This document shows, one piece after another, positions 7,695 to 15,779 of a DNA stretch of 56,897 nucleotides. The translations under genes and the position numbers were made by a program. Source of the stretch: a virus; the IMG/VR virus record IMGVR_UViG_3300031673_000051, positions 1 to 56,897 of that record; one strand, written 5' to 3'. Each line of letters opens with the position of its first letter. The first letter of the stretch is position 1. Under the pieces are notes generated by a model. That model worked only from the letters and a program-made list of their open reading frames with translations, had not been told where the DNA came from and did not search any database.

Positions 7695-9408
7695 CTACCC
7701 CACTGCTGGGCATCATAACATGCAATGCCTCAGGTGGAATATCCTGAGAATACGTAAAAGTCATAACCTCGGTATCCCGCACATTTAGATCATTTGCTAT
7801 TTTACTTTTATCCAACTGAGCTGTTTCTATCTTCAGAACAACTATCTGGTCTATCCACTCATCAGGAACAGTCTCACTAACTTCTGCAAAAGCTTCCGCC
7901 TCCTCAAAAGTCTTAGCCAAATAAATGAAACCCTCTTCTGAATCAGAATAATTCTTTTCCGTACCACTTATTTTCAAACCCACAGAATTTATTTTATCTA
8001 ACAAAGGCTTAAAAGTACCATGATACAAATACTCAGGAACCTCAACACCCTCGTCAATTGATTCATCCAAACCGTACTCTAAAGCATAACTAAGATCTTC
8101 TGATGAAACAATATCCTTATGAAAACACCCAATCGTATGTCTACCAGGAAAATCAACAAACAAAATATCCGGTTTGTATTCTATATAAAACTGCCTTATC
8201 CTGGCAATCTGATCATCCGTAAGACTTCCGACGTCACCACGTAAATTCAACTGACGGGCTCCAAGTTGAATACCGCCGGAAACCAAACCCATCCTATTTG
8301 AATCAATAAACGTAATGCCACTATCTAATATAGTATCCAAATGAGCATGAACCACTGGAACATAATCACCATTTCTGAGCAATAAAAACTTCAACCAATC
8401 AGATTCACTACCCCAGGTACTTTTTGTCAATTTACCATTTATCTTCTTTGCATAGTATTTCCTAAATTGCTTTTCAGGAGATAACTTAGTATCTACTGCT
8501 TCGTGAACCTTCTCACCATATTCAAGGAAGTACTCAAGTGCCGTTGTACTTGACACTTCCCGACCAAAATTAGTCGTATCCGTTTCTACCCATAATGTAT
8601 CAATCTTGTATTCAATAAAAAGACTTCTAAGCTTTTGCATCTGTGGCTGCGTGGGTGGTCGTCCGTTTTCCCAATGAACACCCATATCCTCGCCTTTTCT
8701 AACGTACCCACGTATAGCTCCTTGTTGTAGCAGCTCTACTACGTCCGCATTTGCTTTATCCGCCAACTGTGTATGTGTATTGCGCCCAACTGAAATCATC
8801 GTACCATCAGGCAATAACCAAAACTTATATTGGTCTTCTTCAGAAGGACAGAAACTAGACTTCACCAACTTTGTACTACAATTTTTATATTTACGAGCCA
8901 TTTTATCTATAGAAGATACTTTAACTGCGGCTTCATCAACCTCATCTTTACCATACTGAAGGAGGTATTCTAAGTGATCTGCAGACTTTATATCTGAATA
9001 CATAACATCTGGTAAACTGTCTACCTCCAAAACCACCGAGGTGGGTTTGTATTCCACATACAACTGCATTAACTTTGAAATCTGTTGAGAAGAGAGCCTG
9101 ATTGCCTCTATATTCAAACTCTCTGTGTTCGGATCAATAAGACCTCTTACTATTCCGCCATTGTAGGCCTCGGAATACCGAACGCCTGCTGCACTAAGAA
9201 CAGCATCATGTGATCCCACTACTGGAATAACATCCCCGGAAGGCAGCATCCAAAACTTATACCATTTTTCCCATGGATAACTACTAAGGGCCAACTTATT
9301 ATTGAGTACCTTCCTGCTGTAAGCCATTAGTTTCTTTACAGGAGATGCCTCTGTGGAAACAGCGGCTTCACCAACCTCAACAAGTTTTTCAACCAAATCT
9401 TCGTACAT
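7624..9408 (-). CDS. Three-repeat protein with ADP-ribosyltransferase-like C-terminal domain
   Basis: 594 residues. Three ~130-residue repeats (about 35-165, 185-310, 320-455) each contain K-F-W/L-x-L-P/R-x-G-x-x-x-P/S-V, a G-I-V/G-A-I/G-G-I turn, Q-x-x-K/R-L/I-x-x-L/F-Y/F-I/V-E-Y-K, and end in L-E/S-Y-x-L/F-x-Y-G-x. The C-terminal domain (about 460-570) begins YLYHGTFKPLLDKINSVGLK and contains FIYLAKTFEEAEAFAE. This H-G-T...Y-L-A...E layout is seen in Tpt1/KptA- and ART-fold proteins, so transfer of ADP-ribose or a related NAD chemistry is possible. The start MYEDLVEKLVE resembles the N-termini of other acidic proteins here. A promoter candidate lies upstream. Likely injected or virion-associated, by inference. 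Confidence 0.7.
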   Translation of the reverse strand: MYEDLVEKLVEVGEAAVSTEASPVKKLMAYSRKVLNNKLALSSYPWEKWYKFWMLPSGDVIPVVGSHDAVLSAAGVRYSEAYNGGIVRGLIDPNTESLNIEAIRLSSQQISKLMQLYVEYKPTSVVLEVDSLPDVMYSDIKSADHLEYLLQYGKDEVDEAAVKVSSIDKMARKYKNCSTKLVKSSFCPSEEDQYKFWLLPDGTMISVGRNTHTQLADKANADVVELLQQGAIRGYVRKGEDMGVHWENGRPPTQPQMQKLRSLFIEYKIDTLWVETDTTNFGREVSSTTALEYFLEYGEKVHEAVDTKLSPEKQFRKYYAKKINGKLTKSTWGSESDWLKFLLLRNGDYVPVVHAHLDTILDSGITFIDSNRMGLVSGGIQLGARQLNLRGDVGSLTDDQIARIRQFYIEYKPDILFVDFPGRHTIGCFHKDIVSSEDLSYALEYGLDESIDEGVEVPEYLYHGTFKPLLDKINSVGLKISGTEKNYSDSEEGFIYLAKTFEEAEAFAEVSETVPDEWIDQIVVLKIETAQLDKSKIANDLNVRDTEVMTFTYSQDIPPEALHVMMPSSGVDEDVSSSSSYLGDKRRWLDSSKW

Positions 9409-9484
9409 ATTATAATTCCGCTCCTACTCTGGCCCTCGGAGCATATTAAAGTTTTGCTGTACTGTACCGGACGCATCATCTAAC

Positions 9485-9512
9485 ATTATAATATTAACAA
9501 TCTTCTCAACAA
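9485..9512 (-). promoter_or_regulatory. Sigma-70-type promoter candidate
   Basis: On the minus strand TTGTTG (9507-9512) and a perfect TATAAT (9485-9490) are separated by 16 bases, with a further 75 bases of leader and a TAGGAGCGG ribosome site before the ATG at 9408. It would drive the 7624-9408 gene. This is one of few spaces in the region with room for a promoter. Confidence 0.55.
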
Positions 9513-9515
9513 CTT

Positions 9516-9614
9516 TTACATATCCTCTGTTTTCTTACGGAGTTTATTAATGAGAATCTTAATCACTGGATTCAAAATATAACCTACACACATTCCTATC
9601 AGTACTAGATGCAT
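9516..9614 (-). CDS. Tiny membrane protein
   Basis: 32 residues with one membrane segment (MHLVLIGMCVGYILNPVIKI) and a Lys/Arg-rich tail. It is preceded by a strong AGGAGG; an alternative ATG lies one codon upstream. Its first twelve coding bases are identical to those of the tiny membrane gene at 10321-10428, suggesting duplication of the start region. Size and topology would fit a small lysis or superinfection protein, but nothing specific supports that. Confidence 0.5.
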   Translation of the reverse strand: MHLVLIGMCVGYILNPVIKILINKLRKKTEDM

Positions 9615-9628
9615 CATTTCCTCCTATC

Positions 9629-10168
9629 TTAAAGTTTTGCTTTGATTTTAGCTACGAGTGCCTTTGTTGAATCCGCCTGTCTTGTAAGTACCTTCTTTAT
9701 ACTATCTTGAATACTTTCCTTAGTACCACCATTAGCTGCAGATTTTTTTATCTCTTGAACATTGCAAATGACATCTTTCAATGCCTTATTCTTAATGATA
9801 ACACTAATGGCTACTGCGGCTACTGCTCCCACCATTCCAAAGATTGCTAACCACAGAGCAAATCGAGCAACCGCCAGTGCCATAAATAGTGACACTGCAC
9901 AGGCAACAACAACTGGGATACCAATCTTGCTACCATTCACAAAGGCAAATACACCCGCCCCTATGCCCAGTATAGAAAAAGCTACCAACCAATTAGTTCC
10001 CTTCGCTGCATTAAGTAATTGTTCTTGTGGACTCTTTGGATCTTTATCCTCAACCTTAGCACTTGGATCTGCAAATATAAAATCCAATATGGGTCTCGCT
10101 ACCCTACAACCAGACGTAAGTAAAACTACTAACAAAAGACAAACTATCCAAATGTTTTTAATATTCAT
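9629..10168 (-). CDS. Predicted lipoprotein with membrane segments
   Basis: About 179 residues. The N-terminus is a clear lipoprotein signal (WIVCLLLVVLLTSGC), with Cys about residue 21 as the lipid attachment site. A short polar stretch follows, then two or three hydrophobic segments (about 60-80, 85-105 and 110-125), then a Lys-rich helical tail. It should sit in the host envelope. Roles to consider are lysis (holin or spanin accessory) or superinfection exclusion; neither is proven. A GTG four codons upstream is an alternative start. Confidence 0.65.
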   Translation of the reverse strand: MNIKNIWIVCLLLVVLLTSGCRVARPILDFIFADPSAKVEDKDPKSPQEQLLNAAKGTNWLVAFSILGIGAGVFAFVNGSKIGIPVVVACAVSLFMALAVARFALWLAIFGMVGAVAAVAISVIIKNKALKDVICNVQEIKKSAANGGTKESIQDSIKKVLTRQADSTKALVAKIKAKL

Positions 10169-10331
10169 TTCTTTTCTCACTCTCCCTCTTGCAAGCTCGC
10201 AATGCCCTATTCCTTGCCCGCTCTAAAGTTATTGGATACCTACTTGACGGCTTAGTATCCAATAATGTGGTACTTAAAGATGACCAACTCACTGCTGCGT
10301 CTGCCTTAACTATTCCATTACTATACATCAT
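10158..10331 (-). CDS. Small basic hypothetical protein
   Basis: 57 residues, ATG-ATG start after GGGAGAAG, ending inside the start of the lipoprotein gene. The second half is Arg-rich (LERARNRALRACKRESEKRN). Not recognised; overlap with both neighbours suggests translational coupling. Confidence 0.45.
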   Translation of the reverse strand: MMYSNGIVKADAAVSWSSLSTTLLDTKPSSRYPITLERARNRALRACKRESEKRNEY

Positions 10332-10428
10332 TCATCTTCTCCCTAATCCTTTTGTAGCAAAGATATAACCGCCATATGATAATTGGAATAAAAACTACTG
10401 TGATTATCTTTGCTGCTACTAGATGCAT
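10321..10428 (-). CDS. Tiny membrane protein
   Basis: 35 residues with one transmembrane stretch (IITVVFIPIIIWRLYL) followed by a basic tail. An AAAGGAAAGAC ribosome site precedes the ATG. It starts with the same bases (ATGCATCTAGTA) as the 9516-9614 gene. Function unknown. Confidence 0.45.
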   Translation of the reverse strand: MHLVAAKIITVVFIPIIIWRLYLCYKRIREKMNDV

Positions 10429-10535
10429 GTCTTTCCTTTATAATGACAGCCACAATTTCCACCTTAGAATGTGGCCAACTATCATAATCAATTTAGCAGG
10501 TTGGCGTCTGGTGGGACGTTTCCCTGAATGGGACT

Positions 10536-10994
10536 TCAATCATCCTTATCATCTAAATCTTTAAACAACTCTTCCACAGTGTCAACTGTTTTAACATCCT
10601 CACCGTGTTCCATTTTTTCAATCGTCTCACGTGTTAGTGCATTTGGTTCCGATTGGTAGCCTTTCTGGGACACATCAACTTCATCAGGATGACTTGCGTA
10701 AGCTGCTGCGGTGACCATTTGCAAATCAAGTAAAGTATTTGCTGGGGCATTCTTTACAAAACCTGTAGAATGGTATTCAAAACACTCTTGTATAATATCC
10801 TTAACATCCTCAAGGGGTATACATCCTAACCCATCCACTAGCTTATAATAACCTGCCAGTGATGTGTCCCGACCGGGTGGTTTGAAAGTAATTTTTCTAG
10901 TATGAATCAATACCCGGAAGAAGTTCAAAAACCATCTTCCCTTTACTCGTTCAACTGGCCAACCGAACTTATCTAAAGTATATAACCTTTTCAT
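10536..10994 (-). CDS. Hypothetical protein
   Basis: About 152 residues from the ATG that overlaps the TGA of the previous gene (ATGA); upstream in-frame codons are a shadow. A ~90-residue N-terminal domain is followed by a flexible acidic C-terminus (LFKDLDDKDD). Not recognised. Confidence 0.6.
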   Translation of the reverse strand: MKRLYTLDKFGWPVERVKGRWFLNFFRVLIHTRKITFKPPGRDTSLAGYYKLVDGLGCIPLEDVKDIIQECFEYHSTGFVKNAPANTLLDLQMVTAAAYASHPDEVDVSQKGYQSEPNALTRETIEKMEHGEDVKTVDTVEELFKDLDDKDD

Positions 10995-11476
10995 GGGGAT
11001 TTCTCCCCATGACATCCACAGTCTTCTCCAGAACATTCTTCCTCATCCAAAGTAACCTCAGTTTCACTACGTTCTTTACCCGGAATATTCCGAGAATATT
11101 TAATAGATTCTTCAATATAATCTTTCACCCCACACTCCTCTTTAACCAACTCTTCCTTGAAAATATCTGGTGGTGGAACTAATCCAGCGTGCTTTTCACG
11201 GGTATCCTTTGCTGCATGAGCCACAACATCTCTTATAAGAGACTTAATTTCTGGGAACTTTACTTCTACAAACTGTGGGCATTCCCAAACTGGGGTAACA
11301 ACACCATGAGCAAGACATACTGCATACAATAAATTTGCAATAGGACAATTTGTTTCCGGCTTTCCTGGATTAAACTTTTCACAGCTAAAACAAAGACAGT
11401 ATTCTCTATGTTTGCCTTGTAAATCTGATCTTACACTAACCATTGTTCCATGGTGGGTGTAGGTAATTACATTCAT
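10991..11476 (-). CDS. Cysteine-rich putative zinc-binding protein
   Basis: 161 residues. A compact cysteine cluster lies in the first 70 residues (CLCFSCEKFNPG, NCPIANLLYAVC, WECPQF), a pattern I associate with small phage and bacterial zinc proteins of unknown function. A second cysteine group ends the protein (ECSGEDCGCHGEK). The ATG is preceded by a polypurine leader (11477-11497) instead of a classic ribosome site. Confidence 0.65.
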   Translation of the reverse strand: MNVITYTHHGTMVSVRSDLQGKHREYCLCFSCEKFNPGKPETNCPIANLLYAVCLAHGVVTPVWECPQFVEVKFPEIKSLIRDVVAHAAKDTREKHAGLVPPPDIFKEELVKEECGVKDYIEESIKYSRNIPGKERSETEVTLDEEECSGEDCGCHGEKSP

Positions 11477-11510
11477 CTTTCTCTCTCTCTTTCTCTTAAC
11501 TCAATACACA

Positions 11511-11740
11511 CTATGGTACTATATTGAATCCACCCGCGTCAACTGCCAGTGCTTCTAGAATAAGTTTATATTTTTCTATCCTATCTACTACAATAGTATT
11601 AGGATCAACCTGTGGCAGTTGCTTTATAAACCATCCTATATCAACTAAAAATGAGAATTAACTACAACATTTTTATATCCACACTTCCGCCCACCAGCAT
11701 TCAACTCATCCAAAATCTTTTTAGCTTCTTCTTTATTCAT
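11511..11740 (-). CDS. Small hypothetical protein (frame interrupted)
   Basis: The ATG at 11740 gives 31 residues ending at a TAG in a run of five T. Adding one T continues the protein (VNSHF then LVDIGWFIKQLP) to a TAG at 11511, for a 76-residue protein. Codon style is consistent across the join. A very regular AAGAGA repeat leader precedes the start. Not recognised. Confidence 0.5.
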
Positions 11741-11885
11741 CTTAATCTTTCTCTTTCTCTTTCTCTTTCTCTCTTAATGTTAATCCCTACCCACAGCACT
11801 CGGGACTCTTTATCTATCTGCCAATCTCATACTGGGTGCAGCAAAGCTTTCTGATCCTTAGAAAGTTATAAATTCTCACTCATAG
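11741..11885 (-). other. Spacer with GA-repeat leader and possible decayed small gene
   Basis: The part nearest the next gene is a pure A/G repeat leader (about 11743-11775). The rest has no intact gene, but a frame from a GTG reads two cysteine pairs (KLCCTQYEIGR, stop, IKSPECCG) across an in-frame TAG. This could be a broken zinc-knuckle protein. Confidence 0.3.
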
Positions 11886-12991
11886 TTACTGTGCATATGA
11901 TCTAGGTAATGGTGTGAGTAACTCCGCTACACCGCCTGCCACCTTCAAATACCATTCATACAATTCCTGCAAACGCCCATCCTGTTGCAAATAGGACATT
12001 TGCCGTTGAAGTTCCATAACTTGATTCCTCATCATTTCCAAGGTATCATCTTTAGGCTTCTCAATTTGGTACTTACCCTGAACAAACATTAACATAACCG
12101 AGTCAATGTCATCTACAAAAACATCCACTGGAACCGCGTAGTGTAAATTAGGTTGATTGCTTCCAACCCAAATACCTATAACCTTACCGTCCATTGTAAA
12201 TACCGGGCAGCCACTATTGCCACCCCCACCTTCTGGAGTCATACCAAATAGAATGGACCATCCGTAACTTTTCATATCATCCGTTCTGCCAATACCGGGA
12301 TCCAACGTTTGGATACTTCCTTTGGCAACAGCATTAAAGTTTTCACTACCTGCTGTACTACCAATAGAAAATACTTCCTGACCCAGTCTACAATCTTTTA
12401 GCCTGCCGAGTTCCAACACATGAAGCTTTACAGCATGACCACCTTTCCTACAAGAAATATCTTCGGCTTTCTCACTAACACAAGTCAAGTCATCAATATA
12501 AATAAATCCAGTGTCATGACCTTTATGTGAAATAGCTCTCGTTGCCTTTATTACATGTCCACCATTAGTGGTTATAGTAAAATCTGTAACTCCATCAACT
12601 ACATGTCTTGCAGTTTTAATGAGCCGGGGACCAATAACAAAACCAGAAGCCTGAAAACCGCCAGTACCAATATGCACCACACCTTCCGCAACTTCCTCTA
12701 CCAAATCAGGGAAGGAAAGGGGCACAACTACCTTGGACGTAACCTCTGATTCTTGCCCTTCGTTAACCTTCTGAAGTTTCTCCTGCAACCTACCTATTTC
12801 GTAGCACAATTCATCATTCTTTTCATCAATTTGATCCCCATACTTTTCCCAGGCACGAACATTATATTGTAAATCTTTATTTTTCTGCTCCAACTGGGAG
12901 TTATTTAAACCTGCTAATATGGATGCTACTATAAAGGCCCAACAACTATTGATGTAATTGTCAACAAAATGCTCTTTAGTACTATCTTCAT
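11886..12991 (-). CDS. Membrane-anchored trypsin-like serine protease (frame interrupted near start)
   Basis: The body is a trypsin/HtrA-type protease: His in KTARHVVDG (about residue 97 of the uninterrupted part), Asp in HKGHDTGF (127) and Ser in GGGGNSGCP (227). A coiled-coil region precedes it and a C-terminal helix (MRNQVMELQRQMSYLQ) follows. No ATG opens this frame. The ATG at 12991 (AAGGAGTGGG upstream) starts a hydrophobic leader (MKIVLKSILLTITSIVVG) that hits a TAG after 20 codons. One extra G in the GGG at 12938-12940 joins it to AFIVASILAGL and the protease. The product would be an inner-membrane or exported protease; target unknown. A role as prohead protease is less likely given the anchor. 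Confidence 0.8.
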
Positions 12992-13034
12992 TTTCCCACT
13001 CCTTGGTAATTTATCTATTCTCTCTTAACAGATA

Positions 13035-13205
13035 TCATTTTTTTGACTTATTCACCCTGTCCCGAAAGGTTATCTTCCGATGGGTACACCTCAAACAAAC
13101 TGCAAATACTTTACCTTTTACTGCGACAACAACTAATGGTTTCCCGCACTTAGAACAACCTTCACCCGCTTTAACTTCTCGGTAATATTGTAAACTATTA
13201 GTCAT
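13035..13205 (-). CDS. Small zinc-ribbon protein
   Basis: 56 residues. CSKCGKPL near residue 17 and CLRCTHRK near residue 37 make a four-cysteine ribbon, followed by a basic tail (RDRVNKSKK). A GAGGTGATGAA ribosome site precedes the ATG. Possibly a DNA- or RNA-binding accessory protein. Confidence 0.6.
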   Translation of the reverse strand: MTNSLQYYREVKAGEGCSKCGKPLVVVAVKGKVFAVCLRCTHRKITFRDRVNKSKK

Positions 13206-13224
13206 TTCATCACCTCATAAATAG

Positions 13225-13776
13225 CTATTCCTCAGCTTCAATACGTGCCTTAGTTAACTCCGCCTCTAAAGCATCAATCTTTGCATAAAGACTGGATTGC
13301 TCTTGACCTTTACGACAACCCTTTGCCATCTTATCCAACTCGGCAATCTTAGCTTCTAAGTTTTCAATCCTATCTGCTACGAACATATTTGCTTCAAATA
13401 AACTCCGATACTGTTCCAACACTTTTGTAGTAGCTGGTAGTATCCTCAAATCATCCCTACCCACTAAACCTAATTCTGGGTCGGTTTTCATTTCAATAAA
13501 AAGATGCCGTCTGTCAGCTTTTGTAGGTTCATTTTCATACCCACAAAAATGGACAACCTCCCCCGACTCATCCAATACCATTAAGCCAAATTGAATATCC
13601 ATGTGCTTTGATTCAGTGGCCTTCGCTGTGTTATAAACTATCTCCTCAGCTTTTGTATGCTGAGGTTTAAGAATACCCTTTTTAGGTTTCTTATCAGCCA
13701 GGTCCTCTTCACGGTTGGTGGCCGGCTCATCTGCTTCATTCATCTTATCTAGTAAGTCTTCAAATTGATTATCCAT
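13225..13776 (-). CDS. Hypothetical protein with shared N-terminal FEDLLDK motif and coiled coil
   Basis: 183 residues. It starts MDNQFEDLLDKMNEADEP, nearly identical to the start of the upstream neighbour (MHNQFEDLLDKINESSS). The middle (about 55-110) is a beta-rich domain; the end is a coiled coil. Its ATG overlaps the stop of the previous gene (TAATG). The common N-terminus on otherwise different proteins suggests a targeting or cleavable delivery signal, by inference. Confidence 0.65.
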   Translation of the reverse strand: MDNQFEDLLDKMNEADEPATNREEDLADKKPKKGILKPQHTKAEEIVYNTAKATESKHMDIQFGLMVLDESGEVVHFCGYENEPTKADRRHLFIEMKTDPELGLVGRDDLRILPATTKVLEQYRSLFEANMFVADRIENLEAKIAELDKMAKGCRKGQEQSSLYAKIDALEAELTKARIEAEE

Positions 13777-14162
13777 TATTCTTCCTCTTTCACAGGGAGC
13801 TCGGTAGTTGCTTGCTGTGCAATATATTTATCTATTGCTTCTTCTGTATAACGAAGGCTTAAATCACCTATTTGCTTTGTTACCTCATCTTCTCCTCTTG
13901 CAGTTTGGCTAATAATATTGCCCCGTATTCCTTGCTCCTTTCTTAGCCTTTTGCGTTCTGCATCAAGTTTCATGCCTTCAGGACTTTTCCAGGCGGCTTT
14001 CATAGCATCATCTATAATTTCATCTGGAACATTGCCTCCCATACTTTGTCGAGTACGCTTTTTAATAAAATCACGGTACTCCTTATCCGTCATATCCTTT
14101 GTTGACTTAACACTGCTACTCTCATTTATTTTATCTAATAAGTCTTCGAATTGATTATGCAT
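13776..14162 (-). CDS. Hypothetical protein with shared N-terminal FEDLLDK motif
   Basis: 128 residues, highly charged and probably helical after the N-terminal motif (MHNQFEDLLDKINESSS). It contains a Lys/Arg-rich middle (AERKRLRKEQGIRG) and an acidic end. Paired with the downstream gene that shares its first 14 residues. Not recognised. Confidence 0.6.
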   Translation of the reverse strand: MHNQFEDLLDKINESSSVKSTKDMTDKEYRDFIKKRTRQSMGGNVPDEIIDDAMKAAWKSPEGMKLDAERKRLRKEQGIRGNIISQTARGEDEVTKQIGDLSLRYTEEAIDKYIAQQATTELPVKEEE

Positions 14163-14163
14163 A

Positions 14164-14328
14164 CTACCAACCCCTACCTAACAGTTTAATCAATGACTCG
14201 TCAATGACCTCAGCAAATCTTCTACTAAGTTCCTCAAGTACTTCTATTTCCTCTGCTGTACGGAATGCAAATCTCTTAGACTTGATTCCAATAAACCTAT
14301 ATAACAAATAGTGTTTCCACCAAACCAA
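14164..14328 (-). CDS. Possible small protein without a clear start
   Basis: About 54 residues from a TTG: an aromatic/basic N-terminal stretch, then an amphipathic helix (TAEEIEVLEELSRRFAEVID). The composition looks coding, but no ATG, GTG or ribosome site is in frame. It may be damaged at its start or coupled to the gene at 14345-14437. Confidence 0.3.
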   Translation of the reverse strand: MVWWKHYLLYRFIGIKSKRFAFRTAEEIEVLEELSRRFAEVIDESLIKLLGRGW

Positions 14329-14344
14329 TTTATAGTTATAGTAT

Positions 14345-14437
14345 CTAATCTATTATCCAATTTGTAAATCCTGCAACTAATATCAACGCCCAGCTACTAA
14401 ACATAATCGCAAGTAACCACTTATCCGCTTTATCCAT
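14345..14437 (-). CDS. Tiny membrane protein
   Basis: 30 residues with a single membrane helix (WLLAIMFSSWALILVAGF). The ATG overlaps the TAA of the previous gene (TAATG), so it is translationally coupled. Function unknown. Confidence 0.4.
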   Translation of the reverse strand: MDKADKWLLAIMFSSWALILVAGFTNWIID

Positions 14438-14886
14438 TATTCTTCCTCCGGTGGAGCTGTAAATCTTACCATTATCATTTCTGGTCTATCTGCATTTCGG
14501 AATACTTTTATCGCAACACCATCTTTACTAAGACGTACTGATGTTTTTGATTCACTATCCAATCGCCATCCTTGGGTAACCAATCCATTCCATATCTGCT
14601 TAAACAGTTGGTGGTCATGCTCACCTAACACGGCAAGATGCTCACTAACATAATCTACATATCTTTGTTCCTTCACCCACTCGGTAGGAAAGGATTGAGT
14701 CTTACCTGTAACAATGGCTCTCGTCTTCTCATAATCCTTCCCGGTAACATTCATCCTCTTCCGCGTTTGACCACAGGTTACATATTCAATACCCTTAACA
14801 TCAAGCTTACCTGAGTATCTATAATGGGCTTGATCGCACAATCCACACTTAGCTGTGCTCCACTTGTTTCCTGTCTTTGTTGCCAT
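14437..14886 (-). CDS. Hypothetical protein with N-terminal cysteine site
   Basis: 149 residues. CGLCDQAHYR near residue 14 and a third Cys near residue 38 (VTCGQTRKR) may bind a metal. The central region (about 60-110) is helical with aromatic residues. Not recognised. Its start overlaps the end of the 14849-15136 gene. Confidence 0.6.
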   Translation of the reverse strand: MATKTGNKWSTAKCGLCDQAHYRYSGKLDVKGIEYVTCGQTRKRMNVTGKDYEKTRAIVTGKTQSFPTEWVKEQRYVDYVSEHLAVLGEHDHQLFKQIWNGLVTQGWRLDSESKTSVRLSKDGVAIKVFRNADRPEMIMVRFTAPPEEE

Positions 14887-15136
14887 GAAATATTTTACCT
14901 ATGAAAACTGAGGGGTCACTCAATATATCTGTCCCCTCTTCAATCTGTACTTCATTAACTAAACCCTCTATAAACTTTCCTACAAAGCCTACCGGGTCCT
15001 TTTCCGCGTCATCCAAATGTCGTAGTATATAATCCATTTCCGCGGCATACAAATGTCGTAGTATATAATCCATAGAACACTTCTTGTGCTTTCTAAGGAG
15101 TTGGACATCTGCCTTGCTTAGTCTGATATCATCCAT
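14849..15136 (-). CDS. Hypothetical protein with a recent tandem duplication
   Basis: 95 residues. Residues about 22-45 contain two consecutive copies of MDYILRHL-x-x-AE, encoded by a 36-base tandem repeat (15003-15074) with only two differences. The copy number may therefore be recent or unstable. The rest is helical with an acidic end. Not recognised. Confidence 0.6.
   Translation of the reverse strand: MDDIRLSKADVQLLRKHKKCSMDYILRHLYAAEMDYILRHLDDAEKDPVGFVGKFIEGLVNEVQIEEGTDILSDPSVFIGKIFHGNKDRKQVEHS
15003..15074 (-). repeat. 36-base in-frame tandem duplication
   Basis: Two adjacent units, 15003-15038 and 15039-15074, differ at two positions and preserve the reading frame of the 14849-15136 gene. 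The core shared block is 23 bases (15015-15037 and 15051-15073). Confidence 0.85.
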
Positions 15137-15399
15137 TCAATCCACCCTGTCGTAAGGAATCACTCGAATCGATTTTAAGAAGCCTCTAGGAATTACCAGT
15201 ATTGTCTTCTCCCCGTCACTTCCTACTATAGCAGATATTCGAATGAACCTTTTATCTTTATTAATAACCAACCACACACCACAACCTCGGCGCACTCAAC
15301 TGCTTGAGCTTGTTCATCAGATAACCAGTTATTATGGCCGGTTAAGTCCCACAACTTTATGACTAACAAATCTGCAGGTTTCATTCTAGGAAGTTTCAT
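15137..15399 (-). CDS. Hypothetical protein (frame interrupted)
   Basis: The ATG at 15399 reads MKLPRMKPADLLVIKLWDLT and on to about 57 codons, ending TAG. The frame one base back continues from about 15285 (WLVINKDKRFIRISAIVG, then PRGFLKSIRVIPYDRVD) to a TGA at 15137 that overlaps the next ATG. The second half is beta-rich and clearly coding. The break lies in a GT-rich stretch and needs one inserted base. Confidence 0.5.
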
Positions 15400-15661
15400 A
15401 CTTTGTTTCTCAAAGGCCCTAATGCTGTCAAACGTTTGATTTCTTTATCTTCTCTTATTATTTCATTCTGCTTATCTACTTTCCAACGTCCCTTTTGTAA
15501 TGGTATGCCTTGCTTTTGCCCAGTAACACCCGCCAGGCATCCCTCATACGATCCCGTATACTGAATATCTCCATGGGTTTGGCAACGTACCACACATCAT
15601 CAAAACATGCTTGTGGTCCATCCTTAACTTGGCGAATAAGTCTATCAATTAATATACTCAT
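15396..15661 (-). CDS. Hypothetical protein (frame interrupted)
   Basis: The ATG at 15661 (MSILIDRLIRQVKDGPQACF) runs to a TAG at 15476. Adding one A to the AAAA of ACAAAAGGGAC continues through KKGRWKVDKQNEIIRED to a TGA at 15396, which overlaps the next ATG (GTATGA). The joined protein has 88 codons. Not recognised. Confidence 0.5.
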
Positions 15662-15779
15662 CTCTTTCTCTCCCAATTCTCTCATTCATTAACAATCTAC
15701 TCATTTGTAATATCATCCTTACCACAAACATCGTCAGCAGTAGTACTAGTAGTTGTTCATTGCTTCCATCTTCACACAT
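15645..15779 (-). CDS. Tiny membrane protein
   Basis: 44 residues with one membrane segment (LLVLLLTMFVVRMILQM) and an Arg/Glu-rich cytoplasmic-type tail. The ATG overlaps the TGA of the previous gene. Its 3' end carries the polypurine stretch that leads into the next gene. Confidence 0.45.
   Translation of the reverse strand: MCEDGSNEQLLVLLLTMFVVRMILQMSRLLMNERIGRERDEYIN

Noticed and set aside
9762-10226. Plus-strand ORF of 154 codons
   Set aside because: Antisense of the lipoprotein gene; Thr/Ala/Pro-rich shadow without a start signal.
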